Below, one piece after another: positions 33,811 to 42,193 of a DNA stretch of 64,000 nucleotides. Location: the NCBI RefSeq assembly GCF_900111565.1, contig NZ_FOIK01000005.1, forward strand, positions 62,001 through 126,000, in the 5' to 3' direction. The notes under the pieces were generated by a model that worked only from the letters and a program-made list of their open reading frames with translations, did not search any database and had not been told where the DNA came from. Positions within the stretch are counted from its first letter, which is position 1. Every line of letters starts with the position of its first letter. Source of the stretch: Paenibacillus sp. NFR01. GTDB lineage: Bacteria; Bacillota; Bacilli; Paenibacillales; Paenibacillaceae. Position numbers and translations under genes: made by a program.

Positions 33811-34803
33811 TCACTCCTGTCTCCAAATGGGAATGGTCTCAAAATCGCGGTAGGCGCGCATCCGCTCCGCAGCCTCGGGTGCGACGCTTCCGCCGCCGGC
33901 TTCCATGGCGGCCCACACGGCGCCGATGACCGGCTCTGCGGTCAGCGTCACAACGGCGGCCTGCGGGGCAGCTTCCCGCACGGCCGCTTCAATCGGACCG
34001 CGGATCCAGCCGCGGTCGCCCCGGGTCAGCAGGCTGCCGGCGAGCACGACATCGAAACGGTCGTGCCCCATCCCCAGCCTGCGGATGACCGCCGCCGCCG
34101 AGCGGCCCAGCTCGGACCCCTGGCGGCGGAGGATCTCAAGCGCCGCCGGGTCGCCTTCGGCGGCGGCCGGAAAGAGCAGGCGCGCGGCTTCCAGCGGCAC
34201 CTGCTTGCCATGGTCGAGGAAATCGTTCCACATATCCTCGACCGAGGAATAGCCGAGCAGCGCGAGCAGCGGCCCGGTCAGGAGCGTCGGCGCCTCGCGA
34301 CCGTCCCAGGCGCGGATGACGGTGCGGAACACCTCGATGTTCAGCGCCCCGCCGCCGCCGAAATCGCCGTACATATAATCGAAGCCGCCGCATTGATAAT
34401 GCCGGCCGGCAGGGTTAATGCCTGCAGCGTTCGTGCCCGTGCCGCAGATCAGCGCGACGCCGTAAGGGCGGTCTGTGCCCGCCCGCAGGCCGATAATCGT
34501 ATCGGCGGCCACGGTGTAGTCCTTGAAGCCGAGGCTGCCGATGATACCGTGCAGGATATCATAGTCGGCCTTGCGGTCCGCGCCGGCGAGGCCGAAAAAC
34601 GTATGCCGGACATCCGCCAGACCGATGCCTGCCTGTGCCAGTGCGCCAAACGCCGCTTCGCGGATGCTCCGGGCCGCCTGCCCGGCGCCGAGCTGATGAT
34701 TGCCGTTGCCGCTCCGCCCCTTGCCGAGCACGTTGCCGTGTTCATCGGCTACGAGGGCATAGGTTTTGCTGCCGCCTCCGTCGAGGCCCAGCACATAAGC
34801 CAT
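33811..34803 (-). CDS. BadF/BcrA-type sugar kinase, probably N-acetylglucosamine kinase
   Basis: 330 residues of the ASKHA (actin-like) ATPase fold: phosphate-1 motif LGLDGGGSKTYALV at the N-terminus, ADTIIGLRAG and ALICGTGTNAAGI in the middle, and LAGSLLTRGDR near the end. The BadF/BadG/BcrA family includes N-acetylglucosamine and related amino-sugar kinases of bacteria and animals. Here it lies between a LacI regulator and a GH4 enzyme, which supports a sugar kinase role and argues against the anaerobic benzoyl-CoA pathway. The ATG at 34803 has AAGGAG eight bases upstream and lies 5 bases beyond the LacI stop. The exact sugar is inference. Confidence 0.85.
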   Translation of the reverse strand: MAYVLGLDGGGSKTYALVADEHGNVLGKGRSGNGNHQLGAGQAARSIREAAFGALAQAGIGLADVRHTFFGLAGADRKADYDILHGIIGSLGFKDYTVAADTIIGLRAGTDRPYGVALICGTGTNAAGINPAGRHYQCGGFDYMYGDFGGGGALNIEVFRTVIRAWDGREAPTLLTGPLLALLGYSSVEDMWNDFLDHGKQVPLEAARLLFPAAAEGDPAALEILRRQGSELGRSAAAVIRRLGMGHDRFDVVLAGSLLTRGDRGWIRGPIEAAVREAAPQAAVVTLTAEPVIGAVWAAMEAGGGSVAPEAAERMRAYRDFETIPIWRQE

Positions 34804-34808
34804 CGCGT

Positions 34809-35801
34809 TCACTCCTTCGTGGTGGATTCGCGCATGATCAGCTCCGGCTCAATAACAACGCCGGAGCCGCGCACTTGCTTGCCGCCGATCCGCTTCAGCA
34901 GCAGCTCGGCGGCGGCGCGCCCGATTTGGTCCGCCGGCTGGCGCAGGGTGGACAAATGCGGGCGGAGCCGGGAGGCGAGGTACTGGTCATCGTACCCGAT
35001 GACCAATACCTCGCCCGGCACGGCAACGCCGCTTTCCCTCAGGGCGTTGATCAGCCCCAGGGCGAGATGGTCGTCGCCGGCAAACACGGCGTCCGGCAGC
35101 CGGCCGCCGGACAGCCAGCGCCGCCCCGCCGCGTAGCCGGCGGCGATGTCGTAGTCGCCGCTCGCGACCTCGAACGGCGACATCCCGGCTTCCTCCAGCG
35201 CGCGGAGGAAGCCGGCCCGCCGCTCCCGCGTGCTGCGGAAGCTTTCGCTTCCGCAAAGATGCGCGATGGAGCGGCAGCCTTGCGCGATCAGATGGCGGCC
35301 GGCGAGATAGCCGCCTTTGAAATTGTCCACGTTCACCGCGTGGACGTCATTCTCCGCTTCCTGGTTGTCGATCAGCACGTAGGGAATGCCGCGGCGCTTC
35401 ATTTCCGGCACGTAGCGGTCCTCGGCCAGCGGGGAGAGCAGGATCATGCCATCGACCCGGTCTTCGCGGATCAGATAGTGGTCGTTGTCCGTATCGGTCT
35501 CCGGCGTTACGGAAATGGCAAGATAATAGCCGTGCATCGCCAGCAGTCCGGTTACTTCCTTGACCACCTCGTCAAAAAACGAGTCGTTCAGCGTGCTGAC
35601 GATCAGGCCGATGACGCCGGTGCGACCGCTGGCCAGGCTGCGTGCCGCTGCGCTGGGATGGTAATCCAGCGCCTTCATCGCGGCCAGCACCTTCTGCCGG
35701 TTGCTTTCCCGGACCGAAGCTGCGCCGTTCAGCACCCGTGAGACGGTTACGACCGATAAGCCGGATTTCTTGGCGACGTCGTGAATATTGATCTTCGACA
35801 G
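34809..35801 (-). CDS. LacI-family regulator read from a CTG start codon
   Basis: 330 residues. The HTH (KINIHDVAKKSGLSVVTVSR, then VLNGAASVRES) and hinge are followed by a periplasmic-binding-type sugar domain (GVIGLIVSTLNDSFFDEVV, DGMILLSPLAEDR, FAGDDHLALGLINALRESG, VIGYDDQYLASRLRPHLST). The HTH can only be completed if translation starts at CTG 35799-35801, which has AGGAGGAGG seven bases upstream; there is no ATG, GTG or TTG between an in-frame TAA and this codon. A GTG at 35735 would remove the first two HTH helices. The gene leads the kinase/GH4 operon and probably represses it through the two palindromes at 35820 and 35903. Confidence 0.88.
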   Translation of the reverse strand: MSKINIHDVAKKSGLSVVTVSRVLNGAASVRESNRQKVLAAMKALDYHPSAAARSLASGRTGVIGLIVSTLNDSFFDEVVKEVTGLLAMHGYYLAISVTPETDTDNDHYLIREDRVDGMILLSPLAEDRYVPEMKRRGIPYVLIDNQEAENDVHAVNVDNFKGGYLAGRHLIAQGCRSIAHLCGSESFRSTRERRAGFLRALEEAGMSPFEVASGDYDIAAGYAAGRRWLSGGRLPDAVFAGDDHLALGLINALRESGVAVPGEVLVIGYDDQYLASRLRPHLSTLRQPADQIGRAAAELLLKRIGGKQVRGSGVVIEPELIMRESTTKE

Positions 35802-35819
35802 GGTTCTTCCTCCTCCTGA

Positions 35820-35837
35820 AGTTTAAGCGGTTTAACT
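35820..35837. promoter_or_regulatory. LacI-type operator 1
   Basis: AGTTTAAGCGGTTTAACT is an inverted repeat around a central CG, as in LacI/CcpA-family sites. It lies just upstream of the LacI ribosome binding site. Confidence 0.7.
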
Positions 35838-35902
35838 CTATTGCGTGAGCGAAGTGAATCCTACTGGATTTAATTGAATAATTGCGGACGGTGCGACCTA
35901 AA

Positions 35903-35920
35903 AGTTTAACCGCTTTAACT
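35903..35920. promoter_or_regulatory. LacI-type operator 2
   Basis: AGTTTAACCGCTTTAACT is nearly the reverse complement of operator 1. The centres are 83 bp apart, about eight helical turns, a distance suited to looping by a tetramer. Confidence 0.7.
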
Positions 35921-35993
35921 TTAAAGCTCTATCCGCGACCATCATAAAGGATGGTCTCCCAAAAATCCAGCTTTATTTTTTATCGGCATAAAA

Positions 35994-36002
35994 TGATATA
36001 AT
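35994..36002 (+). promoter_or_regulatory. Extended -10 promoter of the aldolase-like gene
   Basis: TGATATAAT gives a TG-n-TATAAT element 57 bases before the ATG; no strong -35 is seen. Confidence 0.55.
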
Positions 36003-36058
36003 GCAACCATTGCGGGCCGGGGGTAGATCCGGCTCTATTTCTGGAGGAGGGTTATTTG

Positions 36059-37150
36059 ATGAACGAGCAAAAAACACTGGCTGAAGCTTTCCAGGCGGCT
36101 CCGTTTAAGCTGCCGGGCCATGGAGACCGCGATTTCGGCGTGCTTAAGGCGGCGTTTGCGGAGACGGAGGATCAAGCGGCGTCCGATATGTACGGTGCCG
36201 GCGGGGTCATTGAACAATTCCAGGCGGAGATGGCTGAAGTATTAGGGAAGGAAGCGGCGGTCTTTTTTCCGAGCGGCACCATGGCCCAGCAGATTGCGCT
36301 GCGCATCTGGAGCGACCGTCAAGGAAGCCGGAAGGTAGCCTATCATCCGCTGTGCCATCTGGAAATCCATGAGCAGGACGGGTTGAAGGAGCTGCATCAT
36401 TTGGAGCCGGTTTTGCTCTGCGACGAGCATAACCTGATTACGCTGGAGGATGTAAAGGGGATGGGCAGCGATATCGCCTGCCTGCTGCTGGAGCTGCCGC
36501 AGCGGGAGATCGGCGGGCAATTGCCGGATTACGCCGAGCTTGAAGCGATCTCCGCCTACTGCCGCGAGCAGGGGATCAAGCTGCATCTGGAGGGGGCGCG
36601 GCTATTCGAAGTGCTGCCTTATTACGGAAAGACGGCGGCCGAAGTATGCGCGCTTTTTGACAGCGTATATATCTCCTTCTATAAAGGCATCGGCGCTATC
36701 GCCGGAGCCGTGCTTGCCGGAGACCCGGACTTTACAGAAGAATCGAAGATTTGGAAACGGCGGCACGGCGGGGATCTAATTAGCCTGTATCCGTATATTG
36801 TGACTTCGGCGTATTATTACAAACAGCGGATAGGCAAGATGGCGCAGTATTATGCCGAAGCGAAAGAGCTGGCACCGTTATTTAACGCTCTGCCGGCGGT
36901 ATCGACGCTGCCTGCGGAGCCGGTATCGAATATGTTTCATGTGCATTTTGCCATGGCGAAGGACCGCGTGGAGCCGCTGCTGATCCGCTTGTGCGAAGAG
37001 ACCGGCGTCGGATTAACCGGCGGCCTGCGGGAGACCGGCGCGGATGCCTGCAAATTCGAGCTAAACATCGGCGACCGTTACGGCGCAATCGGCAAAGACA
37101 AGCTCCAAGAGGCGTTCGGCATCCTAAGCGGATTGTTGGCAAAGGCCTAA
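36059..37150 (+). CDS. PLP-dependent threonine aldolase/beta-eliminating lyase family protein
   Basis: 363 residues of the fold type I PLP family PF01212. FPSGTMAQQIALR binds the cofactor phosphate, SVYISFYKGIGA holds the Schiff-base lysine and LHLEGARLFE corresponds to the HxDGAR motif of low-specificity L-threonine aldolases. The usual Asp that contacts the PLP pyridine nitrogen is Glu here. Threonine aldolases split L-threonine or allo-threonine to glycine and acetaldehyde in the cytoplasm; tyrosine phenol-lyase relatives share the fold. GGAGGAGGG lies seven bases before the ATG at 36059, and the TTG three bases earlier is less likely. Family firm, substrate uncertain. Confidence 0.82.
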   Translation: MNEQKTLAEAFQAAPFKLPGHGDRDFGVLKAAFAETEDQAASDMYGAGGVIEQFQAEMAEVLGKEAAVFFPSGTMAQQIALRIWSDRQGSRKVAYHPLCHLEIHEQDGLKELHHLEPVLLCDEHNLITLEDVKGMGSDIACLLLELPQREIGGQLPDYAELEAISAYCREQGIKLHLEGARLFEVLPYYGKTAAEVCALFDSVYISFYKGIGAIAGAVLAGDPDFTEESKIWKRRHGGDLISLYPYIVTSAYYYKQRIGKMAQYYAEAKELAPLFNALPAVSTLPAEPVSNMFHVHFAMAKDRVEPLLIRLCEETGVGLTGGLRETGADACKFELNIGDRYGAIGKDKLQEAFGILSGLLAKA

Positions 37151-37190
37151 GTAAATCCTTGAACTTGGAAAAATGGAACGGAAAATATAT

Positions 37191-37218
37191 AAAAAGCGAC
37201 TCCTAGGAGTCGCTTTTT
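37191..37218. terminator. Bidirectional terminator between the aldolase and uridine kinase genes
   Basis: A perfect palindrome GCGACTCCTAGGAGTCGC (37196-37213) flanked by A5 on the left and T6 on the right, so it can end both converging transcripts. Confidence 0.92.
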
Positions 37219-37227
37219 TGGAGAATA

Positions 37228-37872
37228 TCAGTTTCGTCCGGCGCTGTTCCACTGCTGGTCGCCCGACAAATATTTGGCGGTCAGCACGGACAGCAGCTCG
37301 ATGCCGACTTCGTTCTGGCCCCCTTCGGGGATGATCAGGTCGGCGTATTTCTTCGACGGCTCGATGAATGCTTCATGCATCGGTTTGACGGTGGTTAAAT
37401 ACTGGGTGTTGATGGAGCGGATGGTCCGGCCGCGTTCCTCGATGTCGCGCAGCACCCGGCGCATGATGCGCACATCCGGGTCGGTGTCGACGAACACTTT
37501 GATGTTCAGCTGTTCGCGCAGTTTTTCGTCGGACAGCACGTGAAGGCCTTCGATAATCACGATATTATTAGGCTGCAGCTCTATGGTATGGCTTGTGGAG
37601 CGGGCGTGCACGGTAAAATCGTATACCGGAGCCGAAGCGGGTTTACCCGTCTTCAGCAGGCTCAGGTGTTCGATCAGCAGGTCGTTGTCGAACGCGAGCG
37701 GATGGTCGTAATTGATTTCGGCACGCGCCTCCATGTCGAGGTGCGAGTGGTCTTTATAATAGTTGTCTTGAGAAATGAACGTAACTTTGTCCGTTCCCAG
37801 ACGGTCGATGACGGAGCGGGCGACTGTCGTTTTGCCGGAGCCGGTGCCGCCGGCGATCCCAATAATGAGCAT
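37228..37872 (-). CDS. udk: Uridine kinase
   Basis: 214 residues, standard length. It phosphorylates uridine and cytidine to UMP and CMP with ATP or GTP in pyrimidine salvage, in the cytoplasm. The P-loop GIAGGTGSGKTT, the ISQDNYYKDHSHL segment, NYDHPLAFDNDLL, the VIIEGLHVLSDEKLR strand and RRVLRDIEERGRT all match bacterial Udk. GGGAGG lies 13 bases before the ATG, a rather long spacing; an out-of-frame ATG at the better distance would give only a short peptide. A TACAAT promoter element is seen near 37920 on the minus strand. It stands alone behind a bidirectional terminator. Confidence 0.97.
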   Translation of the reverse strand: MLIIGIAGGTGSGKTTVARSVIDRLGTDKVTFISQDNYYKDHSHLDMEARAEINYDHPLAFDNDLLIEHLSLLKTGKPASAPVYDFTVHARSTSHTIELQPNNIVIIEGLHVLSDEKLREQLNIKVFVDTDPDVRIMRRVLRDIEERGRTIRSINTQYLTTVKPMHEAFIEPSKKYADLIIPEGGQNEVGIELLSVLTAKYLSGDQQWNSAGRN

Positions 37873-37997
37873 GGTTGTTCATAAACCTCCCTAAGCTGTT
37901 GCCTTTACAATTCCAATATTGTAGCATAGCGGACAAGCGATTTCATCCCGGAAAGCCCATCTCTCACGGAAAGTTTGCAAAATATATCGATTTTGGA

Positions 37998-38035
37998 CAA
38001 AAAAAGGCGAAGCGCATCGGCGCTCCGTCTTTTTA
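37998..38035. terminator. Terminator region after the GH43 gene
   Basis: A hairpin GGCGAAGCGC / GCGCTCCGTC with one mismatch is flanked by an A run and a T run, so it works in both directions. Nearer the GH43 stop, GCCGG/CCGGC (about 38090-38104) followed by TTTT on the minus strand is a second candidate. Confidence 0.6.
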
Positions 38036-38106
38036 TTGTCTATCGGGTAAGAGATCTCCGGTGATCTATTAGGGCGAAAACGCCTAAAAGCTGCCGGAAA
38101 TCCGGC

Positions 38107-39090
38107 TTAATTGTTGTAAGGATCGATCGTGCGGATCGTGCCGTCTGCATTGTAGTGCAGCTCGGTGTATTTGACGCTGCGCTTGTTGTCTGCGCCGCCG
38201 GACAAGGAGCTGTCATGGTAGAACAGGTACCATTGCCCTTCGACTTCGACGATGGAATGATGCGTGGTCCAGCCGATGACCGGCGTCAGGATCGTGCCCT
38301 GGAAAGTGAACGGCCCAACCGGGCTGTCCCCGATGGCATACACGATCTGATGCGTGGAGCCGGTGGAGTAGGACAGATAATATTTGCCGTTATATTTGTG
38401 CATCCACGGGCCTTCGAAATACCGGCGGTTTTCGTCGCCTGCCGTCAACGGCTTACCGTCAGCGTCGACGATGGAGATTTCCTGCGGAGCCGCCTTGAAG
38501 GTCAGCATGTCCTCGTTCAGTTCGGCTACGCGCGGACCGATCGCCGGAGCATCCGCCGCCGGGCCTTCGCCGTCCGGATTAAAGGCGCCGGTCTGCCATT
38601 TCTCAAGCTGCCCGCCCCAAAGGCCGCCGAAATACATGTAGGCGCGGCCGTCTTCGTCCACCAGTACGGCCGGGTCGATGCTGTAGCTGCCCGGGATATA
38701 ATCCGGCTGAGCCTCGAACGGTCCGGCCGGATTAGCCGAAGTGGCGACGCCGATGCGGAAGATGCCGTCTTTATCGCGAGCCGGGAAATAAAGGTAGTAG
38801 GTATTGTTTTTGAAGGCGGCATCCGGGGCCCACATTTGTGAGGTTGCCCAAGGCACGTCCTTGACATGCAGCGCTTCGCCGTTGTCCACGCACTCCGCCG
38901 TAATGCCGTCCATGGACAGAATGTGGTAATCCTCCATATCGTATTGGTCGCCGTTGTCGTTGGAGACTTTTTCGTGATCGAGATCATGGGAAGGATAGAT
39001 ATAGATTTTGCCGTCAAACACATGGGCCGAAGGGTCGGCAGTATAAATATGGGTCACCAGCGGTTCGTTGCGCTTTGAAGCTTTGCTCAT
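38107..39090 (-). CDS. GH43 glycoside hydrolase (arabinofuranosidase/xylosidase type)
   Basis: 327 residues forming a five-bladed beta-propeller of family 43. The three acidic residues are visible: Asp19 in YTADPSAHVFDG (base), Asp in YSIDPAVLVDEDG (pKa modulator) and Glu in FEGPWMHKYNGKYYLSYS (acid). WAPDAAFKNNTYYLYFP is also characteristic. There is no signal peptide, so it acts inside the cell on imported arabino- or xylo-oligosaccharides. The ATG at 39090 has GAGGAGG eight bases upstream; the longer reading to 39156 runs through the operator-like palindrome and is rejected. The gene stands alone on the minus strand. Specificity between xylosidase and arabinofuranosidase cannot be fixed. 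Confidence 0.9.
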   Translation of the reverse strand: MSKASKRNEPLVTHIYTADPSAHVFDGKIYIYPSHDLDHEKVSNDNGDQYDMEDYHILSMDGITAECVDNGEALHVKDVPWATSQMWAPDAAFKNNTYYLYFPARDKDGIFRIGVATSANPAGPFEAQPDYIPGSYSIDPAVLVDEDGRAYMYFGGLWGGQLEKWQTGAFNPDGEGPAADAPAIGPRVAELNEDMLTFKAAPQEISIVDADGKPLTAGDENRRYFEGPWMHKYNGKYYLSYSTGSTHQIVYAIGDSPVGPFTFQGTILTPVIGWTTHHSIVEVEGQWYLFYHDSSLSGGADNKRSVKYTELHYNADGTIRTIDPYNN

Positions 39091-39109
39091 TTCGGGTTCC
39101 TCCTCGAGT

Positions 39110-39127
39110 AATGTACGCACGTACATT
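39110..39127. promoter_or_regulatory. Operator-like palindrome before the GH43 gene
   Basis: AATGTACG and CGTACATT are exact inverted arms separated by CA, 20 bases upstream of the start codon and next to the ribosome binding site. The TGTACG/CGTACA arms resemble AraR operators but with two extra central bases. Confidence 0.55.
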
Positions 39128-39300
39128 TTTATTGCTGTCCTTATCTTAGCAGACAACCCGCGAGGAATAAAGTCATTTCAACAATTTCGTACGATCTGCA
39201 TAAAAACGCTGTCATTCCTGACAAGCCCCGGAGGCATACGCCGCCGGGGAAGGATTGCGAACCGCCGTGAAGGCCGGACTCAGGGGCGAGTCGTAAGGAA

Positions 39301-40620
39301 TCACCGTCCGAGCAAAGCCCGGACGAAGGACACGCGCAGCAGCTGCTTTTTCATCAGTCTTGTGCGGAAGCTGCGTTTCAGCCGGTGGTAGGCGTCCGGG
39401 CAGTGCAGCCGGGTCCAGTCGTACATCGCTTTATAGTCGCTGTGGTTCTTGGCCGAATTAAGCAGGTAATACGAAACGGTATCGTACACATTATGGGCGA
39501 ACCATTCGTTCAGCTCCGCGCGGCCAAAACCCAGTCGATCTGCCGCCATGTCCCGGATCAGCCGCTTCTCCTCGAGGTTCTCGATCAGGAACGACTGGCT
39601 GAGATGGAAGGTGATGTTATTGCCGTGAATCCGGTAGACGCCGGCCAAGGTGTCGATAAATCCGGCATCGCCGATTAGCAGCGCCCGCAAATAGATGGAA
39701 GCGTCATTGACCATCTTCATGTTCAGAATATCCATCTTCATCAGCGCTTCGCGTTTGAAGACGGCGGTCAGCGTCGAAGCTGGCTTCGGATAACCCGGTT
39801 GTTCGAAATGCCTGAAGTAATTGCGCTGCGGCGTAATGCGGTCGAGCTGAAGGCTGGAGACGGCAAACCGTCCGCCCGCGGTATATTCCAGGAACACATT
39901 GGCCGCCACAAACGAGATGTCCGGATGCTGCAAATGGAACAACGCCGCCCGGGTGAAATAACCGCTGTCGATCAAATAGTCGTCATCATCGAGGAAAAGA
40001 ATCAGCTCCCCGTCGCCATGGGCGGCCAGCGCCTGCCGCCGGTTATGGCCGGGACCGCGGTTCTGCCGATTGCGCATATAAATGACGCGGGGCTCGCCGC
40101 TGAAATGTCGCTCGACCATCTCGCATGTTCCGTCGCTCGAGCAGTCGTCGATGACGACGATTTCGAAATGCGGATAATCCTGCCGCAGAATGCTTTCGAC
40201 GGCCTGGCGCAAATAGTCCTTGCGGTTATAGGTCGTGATAATCACGCTGATTTTGGGCAGCTCTTTGGCCGGTTCCCGTTCGGTGTAAGCCTGAATTTCC
40301 GGTGCAAGCTGGGGGTCGCGCAACGGGTCCAGCCGCTCCGGCAGATCGCCAAGCTCCGGGCCGGCGATGCCGAATTGGGCGGCGAGATAATACTGCAGCG
40401 CGTCGGAAGAGGCGCCGCCGCGCAGATAAGCGTCGACCGTCTGCGCCAGCGTGCCGAGAATCTCCCGCGCCGCAGCCGCCGGCTCGCGCTCGGTATGCTG
40501 CCGGAACGCGGCGAGGAGCTTCGCGCGGTCCCGATTCTCCGGCGTTGCCTGCTCCAGCAATTCCCGCAGGCGCTTTAGCGCCTGCCTTCCGGAAGCTTGC
40601 AAGGTTTCGCTTGGGTTCAT
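39301..40620 (-). CDS. GT2-family glycosyltransferase
   Basis: 439 residues. The first 135 are a helical extension; a GT-A domain follows (ISVIITTYNRKDYLRQAVESIL, IVVIDDCSSDGT, then the metal-binding ILFLDDDDYL). About 150 further residues close the protein, ending in a basic stretch. It transfers a sugar from a nucleotide donor to a growing surface glycan on the inner face of the membrane. The ATG at 40620 has GGGAGG eight bases upstream. The much longer open frame to 40890 is a shadow of the flippase gene. It is the last gene of a five-gene operon, 43 bases after the flippase stop. Confidence 0.88.
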   Translation of the reverse strand: MNPSETLQASGRQALKRLRELLEQATPENRDRAKLLAAFRQHTEREPAAAAREILGTLAQTVDAYLRGGASSDALQYYLAAQFGIAGPELGDLPERLDPLRDPQLAPEIQAYTEREPAKELPKISVIITTYNRKDYLRQAVESILRQDYPHFEIVVIDDCSSDGTCEMVERHFSGEPRVIYMRNRQNRGPGHNRRQALAAHGDGELILFLDDDDYLIDSGYFTRAALFHLQHPDISFVAANVFLEYTAGGRFAVSSLQLDRITPQRNYFRHFEQPGYPKPASTLTAVFKREALMKMDILNMKMVNDASIYLRALLIGDAGFIDTLAGVYRIHGNNITFHLSQSFLIENLEEKRLIRDMAADRLGFGRAELNEWFAHNVYDTVSYYLLNSAKNHSDYKAMYDWTRLHCPDAYHRLKRSFRTRLMKKQLLRVSFVRALLGR

Positions 40621-40663
40621 GTTCCGTTCCTCCCTGTTCATGGATGCTGGGCGGATTGCAGGA

Positions 40664-42193
40664 TTACGCCTGCTCCGCCGATACTTTCCGCCGCATCTTC
40701 GCGGCGCCGCGCCGGGCATATTCCAGGGCCGTCGCAAAGGCTTCGCGTTCCAGCAAGGAGCCGACCAGCACGTAGAGCGGCAGCAGCACGGCGCCAAACA
40801 CGATGCCCCACAGAATAATGCCGGCATACGAATCGATATGCAGCTCCATCCGGCGGCTGATAAACACGGTGGCGGCAAATACGGCGACATTGGCCAGCCA
40901 GCGCCGGAACGTCACCCACGGGCTTCGCTGCAGCAGCATTTTGCTGGCATAGACGACAATATCAATCGAGCGGTACAGCAGGGCGCAGATCGTGCCCATC
41001 AGCACGCCGTAAATGCCGAAATAGATGACGAATACGACCGAAGCGCCGATATTAATGGCCGATTCCAAAATGGAGCGGAACTGCGTGCTCCGGAAATGGC
41101 CGGCAATCGTAATCAGATTGTTGGAGGTGGTGCGGGCATTGGTCAGCAGCTTGATTGCAACGAAGAGCACCGGCAGCCAGAAGTCGATGTAGTTCACGTC
41201 GTTGACGCCTTCCGTATAGAGCCGCATGAACGGCAGAATCAGCAGATAGACGGCGGTCAGGATGGCAAAGATCAGGCTCATGAAATAGACTTCGTAGGCA
41301 TCGTAAAATTTGACGAATTCCTTTTTGCTGCCATGATAGCTCTGCCCGAGGGCCGATTTGACGCTGCCGTTGATGGTCTGGACGATATTGTCGACAATCG
41401 TAAAAATCATGTTGTACATGACGTAGATGCTTACAATCTTCAGATTCGTAAAAATCGTCAAAATCAACACATCGGTGTTGCGGAATACCAGATAAGAGAT
41501 TTCATGGACAAGCACTGAATTCTTTTGCCCGATGGCAGCGAAGTCGGGTGCGGCGGCGGGGTCGATCCACTGGTAATTCCGCTTCATGTAGACGTAGAAG
41601 GCCACGATCTGCAGAACGGTCAGCACGAAAAAGGACGCCTGCACCGCGATGATATCGACCCCCTGCAGCAGCAGGGTGATCCGCACGACATTGTTCAGAA
41701 TGTTGGCGATCGTGACAATGGACGTCTCGATATAGCTTTTGCCCTCGGCGATCAGCAGCACGCGGAACTTGCCCTGGTAATAGTAATTGATCGCTCCGCC
41801 CATGCCGGAAAATAAAATGATGACCGCGATGCTCAGCTTATCGATTTCGGAATGAATCAGCAGCGGATATACAATGGCGAGCAGCACCACCGAGATAAAA
41901 TAATAGATCCCGGTTTTTCTGTAGTAGCTGTTGCTGGCGGCAAGAATGGAGCTGATGCCGGCGCGGTCTGCGGAAGCGCATGGTTTGTACAGCGCCTGCA
42001 GCGATGCCGCTCCGATGCCCGCTTCGAGCAAGGCGAAATAGCTGATGATCTGCACGATGGAGGCGATGAGGCCGTTGGCCTCGGAGCCGTAGTTGACCAT
42101 AATAAGGCGCGGGATGAAAAAGCCGAGAATAATCGTGATGACCTGGCTCGTCAAACCGAAGCCGAGGTTAAGCATGCTCCGTTTAGCTTTCAT
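40664..42193 (-). CDS. Oligosaccharide flippase (Wzx-like)
   Basis: 509 residues with twelve or more membrane helices. The beginning LNLGFGLTSQVITIILGFFIPRLIMVNYGSEANGL is typical of polysaccharide biosynthesis (MVF/MOP-type) flippases, which move lipid-linked repeat units to the outer face of the membrane. The ATG at 42193 overlaps the end of the pyruvyl transferase gene by 11 bases and has GGGAG eight bases upstream; a longer open frame to 42382 has no support. Together with three glycosyltransferases and the pyruvyl transferase it defines a surface glycan operon. No polymerase (Wzy) or initiating phosphosugar transferase is present in it. Confidence 0.88.
   Translation of the reverse strand: MKAKRSMLNLGFGLTSQVITIILGFFIPRLIMVNYGSEANGLIASIVQIISYFALLEAGIGAASLQALYKPCASADRAGISSILAASNSYYRKTGIYYFISVVLLAIVYPLLIHSEIDKLSIAVIILFSGMGGAINYYYQGKFRVLLIAEGKSYIETSIVTIANILNNVVRITLLLQGVDIIAVQASFFVLTVLQIVAFYVYMKRNYQWIDPAAAPDFAAIGQKNSVLVHEISYLVFRNTDVLILTIFTNLKIVSIYVMYNMIFTIVDNIVQTINGSVKSALGQSYHGSKKEFVKFYDAYEVYFMSLIFAILTAVYLLILPFMRLYTEGVNDVNYIDFWLPVLFVAIKLLTNARTTSNNLITIAGHFRSTQFRSILESAINIGASVVFVIYFGIYGVLMGTICALLYRSIDIVVYASKMLLQRSPWVTFRRWLANVAVFAATVFISRRMELHIDSYAGIILWGIVFGAVLLPLYVLVGSLLEREAFATALEYARRGAAKMRRKVSAEQA

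Noticed and set aside
40621..40890. N-terminal 90-residue extension of the last glycosyltransferase
   Set aside because: It overlaps the flippase coding region, is Cys/Pro/Arg-rich, and a strong ribosome binding site marks the start at 40620.
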